From Promethearchaeia archaeon (GTDB lineage: Archaea; Asgardarchaeota; Lokiarchaeia; Sigyniarchaeales; SOKP01), in contig JAHQWK010000030.1 of the NCBI GenBank assembly GCA_029856145.1, positions 1 to 64,000 of the forward strand: 64,000 bases of DNA. The letters run 5' to 3'. The position numbers and the translations under genes are program-made. The notes below the pieces were generated by a model. That model did no database searches and was not told where the DNA came from. It was given only the letters and a program-made list of their open reading frames with translations. This document shows, piece after piece, positions 46,960-55,566 of this stretch (positions are counted from its first letter, which is position 1; each line of letters begins with the position of its first letter).

Positions 46960-47409
46960 CTATCTTACAACCAATACATCACATCGAGCATATTTTACAA
47001 CTTTAGTCGAGACAGTCCCCAATAACACTTCTTTTATCTTAGAATGGTATCCCTTTGAACCCAAAACTACAAGATCAAAATTCTCTTTTTCAACAATTCG
47101 TGCAATATATTCCTCAGGCGATTCATCCTCAATTAAGCGAGTTTCGGCGGGAAGTTGTGATTTATCGAAAACCTTTTTAGTCTTTTCAAGTAAAACTTCT
47201 CCTGCTTTTTTACTAACTTCTTCAATATTACAATAAATTTTTACAGGAAGAAATGCGTCAGGATATAATGATTTTGGAAGTTTATGATGTTTTATTGAAT
47301 GAAATATCACCACCTTGCAATTCCATAACTTTTGGAATTCTAGAACTTGTTCAGTTGCATTATTGGAATGGAATGACCCATCAACGGCAAGTAAAATCTT
47401 TTTATATAT
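46960..47409 (-). CDS. Universal stress protein (UspA family)
   Basis: The protein of about 150 residues starts IYKKILLAVDGSFHSNNATE and ends with the ATP-binding LVVLGSKGYHSKIKEVLLGTVS, typical of UspA. AGGTGAT is followed after 4 nt by ATA (47409), which would give M-YKKILLAVDG, the usual Usp N-terminus. GTG 47418, inside the Shine-Dalgarno, and an upstream TTG overlapping the next gene are alternatives. It lies at the edge of the Fe-S island. Confidence 0.82.
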   Translation of the reverse strand: MYKKILLAVDGSFHSNNATEQVLEFQKLWNCKVVIFHSIKHHKLPKSLYPDAFLPVKIYCNIEEVSKKAGEVLLEKTKKVFDKSQLPAETRLIEDESPEEYIARIVEKENFDLVVLGSKGYHSKIKEVLLGTVSTKVVKYARCDVLVVR

Positions 47410-47441
47410 CTTTATCACCTTGAATTGATTAATTATTAAAC

Positions 47442-47633
47442 TTAATCCTTCAACTTCGCGAAGCAATCTTCACAAAAAAAAATCCTTCGTACTTTAGTAG
47501 CATCCCAAACCATATGACCTGATTTATGCTTCGTTTCGCAACCCCAACACAGTTTAAATACTTTAGTATCAACAAGATAAACATCTTCTGCTTTAAAAAT
47601 ATCGTCTTTTATTATCTCTTTATAACTTTTCAA
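47442..47633 (-). CDS. Small Cys-rich zinc-binding-like protein
   Basis: The 63-residue protein has CWGCETKHKSGHMVW and FFCEDCFAKL, giving two CxxC pairs for one zinc or Fe site. The family is unrecognised. It lies between the Usp gene and a divergent intergenic region with three copies of the TGAAT-ATTCA palindrome, so it is probably controlled by the same regulator. The start (TTG 47633) is weakly supported. Confidence 0.55.
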   Translation of the reverse strand: MKSYKEIIKDDIFKAEDVYLVDTKVFKLCWGCETKHKSGHMVWDATKVRRIFFCEDCFAKLKD

Positions 47634-47663
47634 TTTTTTAACAACTCATTTCTATATTGATTT

Positions 47664-47677
47664 TGAATGAATATTCA
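47664..47677. promoter_or_regulatory. Candidate metal-regulon operator 1
   Basis: TGAATGAATATTCA is a near-palindrome, one of three in the divergent intergenic region between the small zinc protein and the NifX-like gene at 47854. Confidence 0.55.
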
Positions 47678-47724
47678 ATATTATAGACTATGTAATATAT
47701 ATCAGTACAGCAATTTAAGAGTTG

Positions 47725-47738
47725 TGAATAATCATTCA
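47725..47738. promoter_or_regulatory. Candidate metal-regulon operator 2
   Basis: TGAATAATCATTCA differs from the TGAATAATTATTCA consensus at one base. Same divergent region as operator 1. Confidence 0.6.
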
Positions 47739-47778
47739 ATTTGTAGTTATAAATGCTAATCATTAAATTTAAGTTTTA

Positions 47779-47792
47779 AGAATAATTATTCA
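47779..47792. promoter_or_regulatory. Candidate metal-regulon operator 3
   Basis: AGAATAATTATTCA contains the perfect 12-bp palindrome GAATAATTATTC, 62 bp upstream of the start at 47854. Confidence 0.65.
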
Positions 47793-47853
47793 CAAACCAT
47801 AATTGTTTTTTTTAAAAATTTAAAAAACAATAATAAGAATATGTGTGAGAAAT

Positions 47854-48234
47854 ATGAATAGAATAATTGGAATTCCTTCTGATGGCCCTGAAACTTCTGA
47901 TAGCATATCACCCCATTTTGGACATTGTAGCTATTTCGTTGGAATTGAAATCTATGATGATGGTAAGTTCAAAAAGGTTTTTGCATTACCTAATGGTGGT
48001 GATTCTGGCTGTAAGGAACCGGTTATGAACATGAAACAAAAAAATGTTACCGATATGATTTTAACTGGTATAGGGATGCGTCCATTCATGGGTTTTCAAC
48101 AAGTTAACATAAATTTATTTCAAGGTGTCAATGGAAGCATTGAAAGAAATGTGAGAATGTTATTAGATGACCAATTAACATCTTTAAACAACTCTAGCTG
48201 TGGAGATAACTCAGAACATGCTCACACTCATTAA
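47854..48234 (+). CDS. NifX/NifB-family (dinitrogenase Fe-Mo cofactor biosynthesis-like) protein
   Basis: This roughly 126-residue protein begins MNRIIGIPSDGPETSDSISP and has HFGHCSYFVGIEIYD and a MILTGIGMRPFMGFQ core. It matches the NifX/NafY-like cluster-binding fold, ends in CGDNSEHAHTH with a likely metal-binding tail, and is one of three such proteins here. GTG 47845 is part of the GTGAG ribosome-binding motif, so I start at ATG 47854. No nitrogenase genes are present, so the cluster served is probably a different Fe-S or Mo cofactor. Confidence 0.8.
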   Translation: MNRIIGIPSDGPETSDSISPHFGHCSYFVGIEIYDDGKFKKVFALPNGGDSGCKEPVMNMKQKNVTDMILTGIGMRPFMGFQQVNINLFQGVNGSIERNVRMLLDDQLTSLNNSSCGDNSEHAHTH

Positions 48235-48274
48235 TTTGAAATAAAAAATTATATTTTAAAATAGATGAATTTAA

Positions 48275-48775
48275 ATGCCAAGTTTTAAAGAAACATATGA
48301 AGCCATTAAGGCAGATTGGAATGCTGGTGAAAAAAATTTCAATGTAAAGTGTTCAATGCTTAATGAGGGAATGCAGTGTGAAGTTACTATGGGCGCAAAA
48401 CCACATGTAATGATAATTGATGCCCCGGGTGGATTAGATGGTACTGATGAGGGGCCTTCTCCGTTATTAGCAATTTTAGGAGCCATTGGTGCTTGCATTA
48501 TAGCAGTAACAAAATTTTGGGCAAAAATAATGGATATTAAGATTAATGAACTTGAAGTTTTTTCACGAGGACATATCAACCTAGGTGCTCTCTTTGGGAT
48601 TGATGATTCAAAATTAGCAGGTTATGATAAACTTGAACCTGTCATTAGAATTAAAGCAGATGCTCCCGAAGAAAAAATCAACGAATTGATGGATAAAGTT
48701 CTCACCCATTGCCCTGTAATTACTAATTTTAATGGAGCTTCTCCAATCAAACCAAAGGTTCAGATTAAAAAATAA
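48275..48775 (+). CDS. OsmC-family protein
   Basis: The 166-residue OsmC fold has two conserved cysteines, in AIGACIIAVTKF and VLTHCPVITNF, positioned as in peroxide-reducing OsmC/Ohr proteins. It probably reduces organic peroxides or binds thiols. It is co-directional with the NifX-like gene 40 nt upstream, so it is likely in the same unit and under the TGAATAATTATTCA sites. Confidence 0.82.
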   Translation: MPSFKETYEAIKADWNAGEKNFNVKCSMLNEGMQCEVTMGAKPHVMIIDAPGGLDGTDEGPSPLLAILGAIGACIIAVTKFWAKIMDIKINELEVFSRGHINLGALFGIDDSKLAGYDKLEPVIRIKADAPEEKINELMDKVLTHCPVITNFNGASPIKPKVQIKK

Positions 48776-48841
48776 ATAATATTCTCAATTTTTTTTTATT
48801 TTAAATTAGAAAGTAATTTCTTTAATTTATATAAAATTATC

Positions 48842-49279
48842 ATGGAAGATGAGAAACTATTTCCTATATATATTAATCCAAATTTATGCGTATTATGTCA
48901 GCGATGCATGTATAGCTGTCCAAGTAAAGCCATTTTTTTTAGAAATTCACTCCGATATGTGAATTATGATAAATGTCAAGGATGCTTAAAATGTGTAGAT
49001 GTATGTGAGCATGGTGCCATTGAGGTTATCTCGATTAAGGAAGGGAAATTAACAGGTTTTCACATTGATCAAGATAAATGCGAATTATGTAAACTCTGTC
49101 TAGAGGAGGATTTCTGCTTTCAAAATTTATTTGAACTGAAAAAAAATAAAAATACTGATAATGAGTGGATTGAATTTCGGAAAGAAAATCTTTCAAATTG
49201 CTTCAAATGCTTAAAATGTTTTAAAAATTGTCCAAACAATGCAATAATTCCTGAAATTATCAATAAAATTATTAGTTAG
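48842..49279 (+). CDS. Polyferredoxin-type 4Fe-4S protein
   Basis: The 145-residue protein has repeated cluster motifs: CVLCQRCMYSCPSKAI, CQGCLKCVDVCEHGAI, an atypical CELCKLCLEEDFC and CFKCLKCFKNCPNNAI. Three to four [4Fe-4S] clusters would give a small electron wire. It is in the same run as the OsmC gene. No partner enzyme is fused or adjacent. Confidence 0.8.
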   Translation: MEDEKLFPIYINPNLCVLCQRCMYSCPSKAIFFRNSLRYVNYDKCQGCLKCVDVCEHGAIEVISIKEGKLTGFHIDQDKCELCKLCLEEDFCFQNLFELKKNKNTDNEWIEFRKENLSNCFKCLKCFKNCPNNAIIPEIINKIIS

Positions 49280-49340
49280 CAAAATTATTATTCTCGATAT
49301 AATAACTATAATAAAACTAGGTTGAAGGCTATAAGCAAAA

Positions 49341-49547
49341 TTGAAACCTAAAGATAAAACATGTAAATGGTATCAAGGTTGCCCAATTAAACTTTTTGTT
49401 GAAAGTGGTAAACTAGACAAAAAATGGGTCGAAGACTATTGTTTAATTGGAAATAAAGATTGTGTGAGATATCAATTAGAAGAAAATGGAAAGTATCATC
49501 CCGATAATCTGCTACCTAATGGTGATATTAAAAATGATCTTTCTTAG
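49341..49547 (+). CDS. Small Cys-containing protein of unknown function
   Basis: The 68-residue protein has CKWYQGCPIKLFVESGKLD near the N-terminus, YCLIGNKDCVRYQLEE in the middle and HPDNLLPNGDI near the end. The pattern is conserved in small proteins of anaerobes that I cannot name. Four Cys suggest metal or cluster binding. TTG start. It follows the polyferredoxin gene. Confidence 0.55.
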   Translation: MKPKDKTCKWYQGCPIKLFVESGKLDKKWVEDYCLIGNKDCVRYQLEENGKYHPDNLLPNGDIKNDLS

Positions 49548-49561
49548 TTCTAATTAATCAT

Positions 49562-49966
49562 TTAATCATGATGATGATGTTCATGGTTATCATCAGCATC
49601 AGTATGAATTTTTTCAACACCATATCCTTTACCACCCCCTGGAGCACAAAGACTTTCTCCTCCTTCTAAAGTTCCGTCTAGTATCTTTTTGATAACATCA
49701 TCAATTTTACCAGAAATTCCTACAATTACTTCAATTCCATATTGATTAAAAAAAGCTTCAGCTCTGCGACCCATTCCTCCCGCTATCATGTATTTCGCTC
49801 CCTGTTGGTTTACAAATTCGGGTATACTGCCTACAGAATGACCTGGATTTTGAAGTACTTCTTTTTCTATTACTTGGTTATTTTCGATCGTAACAAGAGT
49901 AAACTCTGGCGCTCGGCCAAAGTGAGCGCAAACATTTCCTGAATCTGTACTAATAGCTATTTTCAT
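49562..49966 (-). CDS. NifX-family protein with His-rich C-terminus
   Basis: The 134-residue protein starts MKIAISTDSGNVCAHFGRAPEF, a typical NifX/NifB-like start with a metal-binding HFGR segment, and ends DADDNHEHHHHD, a probable metal tail. The internal segment EFVNQQGAKYMIAGGMGRRAE fits the family. It is divergent from the DUF134 gene across an operator. Confidence 0.82.
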   Translation of the reverse strand: MKIAISTDSGNVCAHFGRAPEFTLVTIENNQVIEKEVLQNPGHSVGSIPEFVNQQGAKYMIAGGMGRRAEAFFNQYGIEVIVGISGKIDDVIKKILDGTLEGGESLCAPGGGKGYGVEKIHTDADDNHEHHHHD

Positions 49967-50021
49967 TTTTTTATCAACTCTGTTATATATTTGATTAATA
50001 TATAATTATATTTATAATTTA

Positions 50022-50035
50022 TGAATAATTATTCA
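50022..50035. promoter_or_regulatory. Candidate metal-regulon operator 4 (perfect)
   Basis: TGAATAATTATTCA is a perfect palindrome, extending to 16 bp with flanking A and T. It lies between the divergent NifX (49966) and DUF134 (50229) genes. A half-site occurs at about 50139-50152. Confidence 0.75.
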
Positions 50036-50228
50036 TAATAAATATTATGTGTATAAATTTGTATAAAACCATATAATATATTAAGTATAAAGATGAAAAG
50101 AACTAAAATATTTCTTTATAAATATTTTCTTATAATTTTGAATAATTAATAATAAAAATCTAAATTAATACTTTTATATAGTATATCAATTGGAAATATT
50201 GTTATAATCATTTTTTTGGTGATTCGAT

Positions 50229-50648
50229 ATAGGAAGAAACAGACATCGACGATGGGTTAATCAAACTCCTAATAATACTTATTTCCCTGGAGATTCACCT
50301 AAAACCCAAGATTCGATAATAATAACTGTTGCTGAATTTGAAGCTATGAGATTAAAACATTATTTAGGCTTGAATCAGAAAGCAGCTGCTGAAAGAATGG
50401 ATATAAGTCAACCTACATTTTCAAGAATTCTTGAAAGCGCTCATCAAAAAAACACCTTAGCTCTGCTTGAGGGGAAAGAAATTAAAGTCTATGGTGGGAA
50501 TTTTGATTATAAGTTAAGCTTTAAGGGATATGGATGTCATAACTGTAATCATGAGTGGGAAGATCCTAATGCGTCCAAGAATGGAAAAGTTAATTGCATT
50601 AAATGTAATTCCAATAACGTATATCATCTTATTAGAGAATACATGTAG
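50229..50648 (+). CDS. DUF134-family DNA-binding protein
   Basis: The helix-turn-helix (MRLKHYLGLNQKAAAERMDI then SQPTFSRILESAHQK) and C-terminal zinc ribbon (CHNCNHEW ... CIKCNSN) define DUF134. The family's basic N-terminus (GRNRHRRWVNQT) is encoded upstream of the first ATG (50346). A TGA stop lies just upstream at 50220, and the only plausible start is ATA 50229, following GGTGATT by 5 nt. It is probably a regulator of Fe-S cluster or cofactor genes, given its partners. Confidence 0.78.
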   Translation: MGRNRHRRWVNQTPNNTYFPGDSPKTQDSIIITVAEFEAMRLKHYLGLNQKAAAERMDISQPTFSRILESAHQKNTLALLEGKEIKVYGGNFDYKLSFKGYGCHNCNHEWEDPNASKNGKVNCIKCNSNNVYHLIREYM

Positions 50649-50670
50649 ATTCTTATTTTAAATAAAAAGA

Positions 50671-51603
50671 TTAAATTAAAGTTTTATTCCATAATATTTC
50701 TTTTAAATTTTGATAAATCATTTTAATAGATAAACTTGCTTTAGAATCTGGGGCAAAATCTACAACTGGTTCAGCAAAAGACATTGCTTTCGGGATTGAT
50801 AAGTCGAATGGAATTTTTCCCAAGATGTCAAACCCCGTATTGTCGATGTAATCCTTGAATTTATCTTGAAAAGGGCTTTTCAAATCAGATTTATTAATTA
50901 TTATCCCAAACGGAATTTTAAATTGCTGTACGACTTCTATCGCCCGTATTAGGTCGTGTAATCCAGAAGGAGTAGGTTCGGTTACGGTAATGACATAATC
51001 CAAGCCTGAAACGGTCGCAATTACGGGGCAGCCAATTCCCGGAGGGCCATCTATTAATGTTAAATTGGTTTCTTCGAACTCTTTTAAGTTCTTCACAAAT
51101 TCTTTAGTATCCGAGACTAACTTTCCGGATGTTGAGCTTCCTAAAATGGTTTTGCCATAAACTAGCGGTGAGCCCATCTCTGAAATGTAAGAAACGATAA
51201 CTCCGCTTTTAACGGAATTTATTTCAAAGGCGTGCTCAGGACATAAAAACTTACAAGCCCCACATCCCTCACACGCTAAATAATCCACTACTGGAACTTG
51301 ATTATCATCGTCCCATCCTAACGCGTGAAACTCACAAAAATGCTCGTCAATGCATTTCTTACAATTAACACATTTTTGTTCGAGGAATGTAGCTTTTAGA
51401 GTAACATAAATGTCTTGACTCTTTATTGTATCTTCAGCCATCGCCGGAAGTATTAAAGATAGATTAGGAGCGTCTACATCACAATCAAGTACGATTGTTT
51501 TTAAATCCGGATCCTTATTGGCTAAACTTGCCAAGGATGCAACCAGAGAAGTTTTACCTACTCCACCTTTCCCCGAAATGATTCCAACATTCTTTTTTTC
51601 CAT
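50671..51603 (-). CDS. MinD/ParA-family ATPase with inserted ferredoxin domain (COG1149-like)
   Basis: This protein of about 310 residues starts MEKKNVGIISGKGGVGKTS (Walker A). A ferredoxin insertion follows (CVNCKKCIDEHFC, CEGCGACKFLCPEHAF), then Walker B-like LIDGPPGIGCPVIA. Such proteins are thought to load or transfer Fe-S clusters. GGGGAG before ATG 51603 fixes the start; GTG 51621 overlaps the preceding gene. It overlaps or abuts the upstream paralogue in the same unit. Confidence 0.85.
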   Translation of the reverse strand: MEKKNVGIISGKGGVGKTSLVASLASLANKDPDLKTIVLDCDVDAPNLSLILPAMAEDTIKSQDIYVTLKATFLEQKCVNCKKCIDEHFCEFHALGWDDDNQVPVVDYLACEGCGACKFLCPEHAFEINSVKSGVIVSYISEMGSPLVYGKTILGSSTSGKLVSDTKEFVKNLKEFEETNLTLIDGPPGIGCPVIATVSGLDYVITVTEPTPSGLHDLIRAIEVVQQFKIPFGIIINKSDLKSPFQDKFKDYIDNTGFDILGKIPFDLSIPKAMSFAEPVVDFAPDSKASLSIKMIYQNLKEILWNKTLI

Positions 51604-51607
51604 TACT

Positions 51608-52546
51608 TTAGCTCCCCTCACCTTGTTCTTTAGTTTCCATCCATTCGATTAAATTCTCAAATATCCTTTTAAATGCTTTATACCCCTTTCCATTCTTGTC
51701 AGTTTCGCTATTTCCATCCATTAAAGGCACGCCTATACAATACGAATGTACGATGTCGTCATCTAAAGGAATGTCGCCAAGAATTATTATATTCTTTTCT
51801 TTTAACTCCTTTAAGAATTCGTCTCTGAAGCCCAATAACGAAGATCTATTAACAATAGCTCGATGATCTTTATTCAATAATTCAATTAGTTCTATTATCC
51901 GGATCAAGTCTAACTTACCAAACCTAGTTGGCTCTGTAACGGGAATTACTAAATCGGCCTTATTGATTAAGGCTTCTACATCACAATGCGCCCCTGGAGA
52001 GGTATCTAGAATGACTACATCGAACCTATCCGGATCATCTTTTATAATCTTGTCAAGTTCTTCGAGGAGCGTTTCTACAATTGCTACCGAACGAGCCTCT
52101 GCCGGTTTTAATTCACCTATTAAAAGAGAAATCCCGTTTACTTTTGTCGAATAAGTCCAGCCTATTACTTTTGAATCAGCTTCAATTGCCTCTTCCGGAC
52201 ATATCTTATAACATAATTGGCATCCAGAACATAAGGCTAATACTGGAATGGGAAATGAATCTGTTATGTGTAATAAAGCATGCGGCGCACAATTTTGAGC
52301 ACATAATCCACATTTAGAGCATTTACTTTCAATAATTTTAGGTTTGAAAAATGGAACATCTCTCTTATTTTCAAGCCTTCCATTTAATAATAAATATGTA
52401 TTAGGATTTTCTACATCACCATCAATAAGAAGAACCTTTTTTCCCTCATTTTTAAACATGACAGCAAGATTAACAGCACATAAAGTTTTACCAGTTCCTC
52501 CTTTACCTCCCGTAATACAAATTATTTTGGATTTATTGCTACTCAT
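51608..52546 (-). CDS. MinD/ParA-family ATPase with inserted ferredoxin domain (COG1149-like)
   Basis: The 312-residue paralogue of the next gene has GGKGGTGKTLCAVNL (Walker A), an inserted ferredoxin (CSKCGLCAQNC, CSGCQLCYKICPEEAI) and LDTSPGAHCDVEALI. The first cluster motif ends in NCAPHAL rather than the usual CP. It is probably co-transcribed with the second MinD-ferredoxin gene and with the NifX-like gene upstream. A heterodimeric Fe-S carrier is a reasonable guess. Confidence 0.85.
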   Translation of the reverse strand: MSSNKSKIICITGGKGGTGKTLCAVNLAVMFKNEGKKVLLIDGDVENPNTYLLLNGRLENKRDVPFFKPKIIESKCSKCGLCAQNCAPHALLHITDSFPIPVLALCSGCQLCYKICPEEAIEADSKVIGWTYSTKVNGISLLIGELKPAEARSVAIVETLLEELDKIIKDDPDRFDVVILDTSPGAHCDVEALINKADLVIPVTEPTRFGKLDLIRIIELIELLNKDHRAIVNRSSLLGFRDEFLKELKEKNIIILGDIPLDDDIVHSYCIGVPLMDGNSETDKNGKGYKAFKRIFENLIEWMETKEQGEGS

Positions 52547-52584
52547 AAGAGATATCTTTTTTTTCTAATTATCTTTTAGTTCTT

Positions 52585-53046
52585 CTAGGGTTGATTATCT
52601 CTTCCCATACCTTGACCTCGTCCTCCCATGCCTCTACCACCACCCCCCATACCTCGACCACCTCCCATTCCATAGTGTGAAGCGACATTTGAGGTAGCAA
52701 TCGGTTGTAATTTTCCTTCTATATAGAGATTCATAACTTCTTTTATCGTAATTGCTTGATTTGGAGCTTGAAAGATTTTTATATTTAAAGCATTAAGCCC
52801 ACTAGCTGCATTAGGACCTAAAAACCCTACGATTATAACAGTAGCACCATTATTACCAATTATTTGAGTAGCTTGTACACCAGCTCCCCCCATCGCATTT
52901 GCTGCAGGATTTGGAACCGCTTTAACGGCTTTAATCTCGTTATTTTCCAATTCAACAAATGTGAAACTTACACATCTTCCAAAACGAGGACTCATTTGAT
53001 CATTTAAGCCTCCACTTCCCATTGAAGGAATTGCAATAATACTCAT
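52585..53046 (-). CDS. NifX-family protein with Gly/Met-rich tail
   Basis: The 153-residue protein has an NifX fold: MSIIAIPSMGSGGLNDQMSP, RFGRCVSFTFVELE, and IIGNNGATVIIVGFLGPNAA. The C-terminus is a GMGG/GRGMGG repeat that could bind metal. It is first in the minus-strand unit with the two MinD-ferredoxin ATPases. An operator palindrome lies between it and the divergent Mrp gene. Confidence 0.82.
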   Translation of the reverse strand: MSIIAIPSMGSGGLNDQMSPRFGRCVSFTFVELENNEIKAVKAVPNPAANAMGGAGVQATQIIGNNGATVIIVGFLGPNAASGLNALNIKIFQAPNQAITIKEVMNLYIEGKLQPIATSNVASHYGMGGGRGMGGGGRGMGGRGQGMGRDNQP

Positions 53047-53106
53047 TCTTTTTTACACCATTTTTCTTTTTTTTTTTTAGTAACTTTTTTAACTTTTGAA
53101 TAATTT

Positions 53107-53120
53107 TGAATAATTATTCA
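53107..53120. promoter_or_regulatory. Candidate metal-regulon operator 5 (perfect)
   Basis: TGAATAATTATTCA is a perfect palindrome with an extra TGAATAATTT half-site immediately upstream. It lies between the divergent NifX (53046) and Mrp (53209/53275) genes, just upstream of a TATTTAAAT-like promoter element. Confidence 0.75.
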
Positions 53121-53208
53121 TTACTAGAAAAAACTTGAAAATATTTAAATTTAACTTATTTAGATTAAAATTACATTTAATTTAATAAAAATTAAGAGGT
53201 AAACGAAT

Positions 53209-54081
53209 ATTCAAGAAAAAAAAATTCCAGATATTGATTTAAAGAAGACAGTTGAACAAGGAAAGAAAGAAAAAATGGATGAATTAACGGAGAATATTAA
53301 CAAAAACATGGATAAAATTAAGCACAAAATCGTTGTTATATCAGGTAAAGGTGGAGTCGGAAAAACCACAGTAGCTATAAACCTTGCTATGAGTTTAGTA
53401 AGCGTTGGATTGAGGGTTGGAATCTTAGATGTGGATATAACAGGTCCAAATGTACTGAAGATGCTGGGTATTGACCCAAATCTTAAACCGAGGGTTGATG
53501 CTGAAAAGAAAAGATTTTATCCCGTTAATGGGCCCTTAAATCTTAAAGTAATGAGCATGGCTTTTCTCATTGAAAGTTCAGACTCACCAGTTATTTGGAG
53601 GGGTCCAATGAAAATGAGTGCAGTAAGACAGTTTTTAGGGGAGGCTATTTGGGGTGAATTAGACTATTTAATTTGTGATTTACCACCAGGAACATCAGAT
53701 GAAACCTTAGATATTTTACAACTTATTCCCGACGAGAATGTTATCGTAGTTTCGACACCTCAAGAAGTTGCGTTAATGGATGCTCGAAAAACTATTAGAA
53801 TGGCTCAGATAATGGAAAGAAAAGTACTTGGTTTAATAGAAAACATGTCTGGCTTCGATTGTCCTCATTGTGGAGAACATATTGATTTGTATCCCCCCGG
53901 TGGTGTAGAAAAGGCATCTCAGGATTTTGAAATTCAATTATTAGGTAAAATACCTTTTGAAGTTGAAGTAAGCCAGCAAGGTGATAGGGGCTTACCTTTT
54001 GTATTAAAATATCCTGAAAGTAAATCATCCAAAGCATTTAAAGAGACAGTAAAAAAGATTCGAGGAATACTGGAAAATTAA
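53209..54081 (+). CDS. Mrp/NBP35-type Fe-S cluster carrier ATPase
   Basis: The P-loop ATPase has SGKGGVGKTTVAINL, LDVDITGPNVLKMLG, and DLPPGTSDETLDIL. A C-terminal CPHCGEH pair is the cluster-binding CxxC at the dimer interface. It moves [4Fe-4S] clusters to apo-proteins. An ATT at 53209 follows AAGAGGT by 7 nt and gives an N-terminus starting QEKKIPDIDLKK; ATG 53275 is the conventional alternative and is also possible. It lies directly upstream of the NifU-like gene. Confidence 0.85.
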   Translation: MQEKKIPDIDLKKTVEQGKKEKMDELTENINKNMDKIKHKIVVISGKGGVGKTTVAINLAMSLVSVGLRVGILDVDITGPNVLKMLGIDPNLKPRVDAEKKRFYPVNGPLNLKVMSMAFLIESSDSPVIWRGPMKMSAVRQFLGEAIWGELDYLICDLPPGTSDETLDILQLIPDENVIVVSTPQEVALMDARKTIRMAQIMERKVLGLIENMSGFDCPHCGEHIDLYPPGGVEKASQDFEIQLLGKIPFEVEVSQQGDRGLPFVLKYPESKSSKAFKETVKKIRGILEN

Positions 54082-54167
54082 AAGAATAATTTTTATAAAT
54101 TTTCAAAATTTTCAAATCAATAATAAATCAAGCTTTTATTGAAAAACCTCGAAGTAGTAATAATAAA

Positions 54168-54608
54168 ATGCCACCAGATAATTTAGATAAATGGGTAGAA
54201 GAAATTCAAAAAGAAATCATAGAAGAGGAAATTAAAAGATATAATAAATATATTGTTGAATTACTTCAAAATCCAAAAAATTGGGGTAAACCAAAAGATG
54301 ATGAAATAAGTGCATGGCATACATATGAAGGATCATGCGGGGATACAATGCAATTCTTTCTGAAGATCAAGGAAAGTATAATTGAAAAAGCGAATTTTAT
54401 TACAGATGGCTGTGGTGCTACAGTAGCAGCGGGAAGTCAAACTACTATGATGGTAGAAGGCAAAGTATTAGAATTTGCTGAGAATTTACAACCAATTGAT
54501 GTCGAAAATGCTTTAGGTGGCTTACCTGATGATCATAAACATTGTGCTGAATTAGCAGTAACTACTTTAAAACGTGCGATTGAGAAATACAAAATACAAA
54601 GTTCTTGA
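54168..54608 (+). CDS. NifU/IscU N-terminal-type Fe-S scaffold
   Basis: The 146-residue scaffold protein has the three cluster cysteines in EGSCGDTM, DGCGATVAAGSQ and HKHCAELAVT, matching the NifU-N/IscU fold. It assembles [2Fe-2S] clusters. It is downstream of Mrp and upstream of a radical SAM gene, in a likely operon. No cysteine desulfurase lies in the window. Confidence 0.82.
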   Translation: MPPDNLDKWVEEIQKEIIEEEIKRYNKYIVELLQNPKNWGKPKDDEISAWHTYEGSCGDTMQFFLKIKESIIEKANFITDGCGATVAAGSQTTMMVEGKVLEFAENLQPIDVENALGGLPDDHKHCAELAVTTLKRAIEKYKIQSS

Positions 54609-54630
54609 TAAAGGTTCTTAATAGAAAAAT

Positions 54631-55566
54631 ATGAAATATGTATATGGACCTGTTCCTAGCAGGAGATTAGGAAATTCATTAGGAATTGATCCAATCCCTT
54701 CTAAGACATGTAATTATCAATGTATCTATTGTCAATTAGGTAAAACAACTAATTTTACTAATATCCGGAAGAATTACTTCCCGAAGAAAGATATCACTGC
54801 TGAAATCGAAAAAGCAATCAAATTAAATGAAAATAAATTCGATTATATAACCTTTGTAGGTAGTGGCGAACCTACATTATATAAAGATTTAAAGGATTTG
54901 ATAATAAAAACTAAAGAGTTATCTGAAAAACCTTTATGCGTGATTACTAATGGAAGTTTACTTTATGAAAAAGGAGTTCAGAATGCTTTAATATATTCAG
55001 ATGTAGTTTTACCTAGTTTAGATGCTGGAGATGAAAAATCATTCCTAAGAATAAATCGCCCTCATCCCTCTATTAATTTTGAAAAATTAATTCAAGGTTT
55101 TATAGATTTTAAGAAGAAATTCGAGGGGAGATTTTGGATAGAAGTGATGTTAATGAAGGGGATTAATGATTCTAAAGAAGAATTATTCAAAATTAAAGAA
55201 AAAATTGATATAATAAAACCAGATAAAATAGATATCAATGTTCCAATAAGACCTCCAGTAGAAAAATGGGTTGAAATTCCTGATAACAGTATATTTTTGA
55301 TTTTAAATGAAATTTTTGGTGATTATTCTAATATAAGTTTTCCTGAGAAAGGATTATTCAGGACCCATTCTTTAGATTTCGAAAAAGAGGTTCTATCTAT
55401 ACTTGAGAGACATCCAATGAGACAAGATCAAATAATTGAAACATTTTCTACTTCTGGTTTGAATAAAGAAATGATTATAACGGGATTAAAAAAGCTTAAA
55501 TCTCAAGAAAGAATTAAAGAGATTCTCTATAATAAGCAAACCTTTTGGAAATTAAATCTTGATTAA
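54631..55566 (+). CDS. Radical SAM protein (COG0731-like)
   Basis: The 311-residue protein has the CxxxCxxC motif in SKTCNYQCIYCQLG and an S-adenosylmethionine-binding FVGSGEPTLY. A winged-helix-like C-terminal segment (ILERHPMRQDQIIETFSTSG) follows. The start MKYVYGPVPSRRLGNSLGID is characteristic of COG0731-type radical SAM enzymes, related to wyosine synthesis. Its substrate is uncertain. It overlaps the DtxR gene by 4 bp at the 3' end and may be co-transcribed with NifU. Confidence 0.75.
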   Translation: MKYVYGPVPSRRLGNSLGIDPIPSKTCNYQCIYCQLGKTTNFTNIRKNYFPKKDITAEIEKAIKLNENKFDYITFVGSGEPTLYKDLKDLIIKTKELSEKPLCVITNGSLLYEKGVQNALIYSDVVLPSLDAGDEKSFLRINRPHPSINFEKLIQGFIDFKKKFEGRFWIEVMLMKGINDSKEELFKIKEKIDIIKPDKIDINVPIRPPVEKWVEIPDNSIFLILNEIFGDYSNISFPEKGLFRTHSLDFEKEVLSILERHPMRQDQIIETFSTSGLNKEMIITGLKKLKSQERIKEILYNKQTFWKLNLD

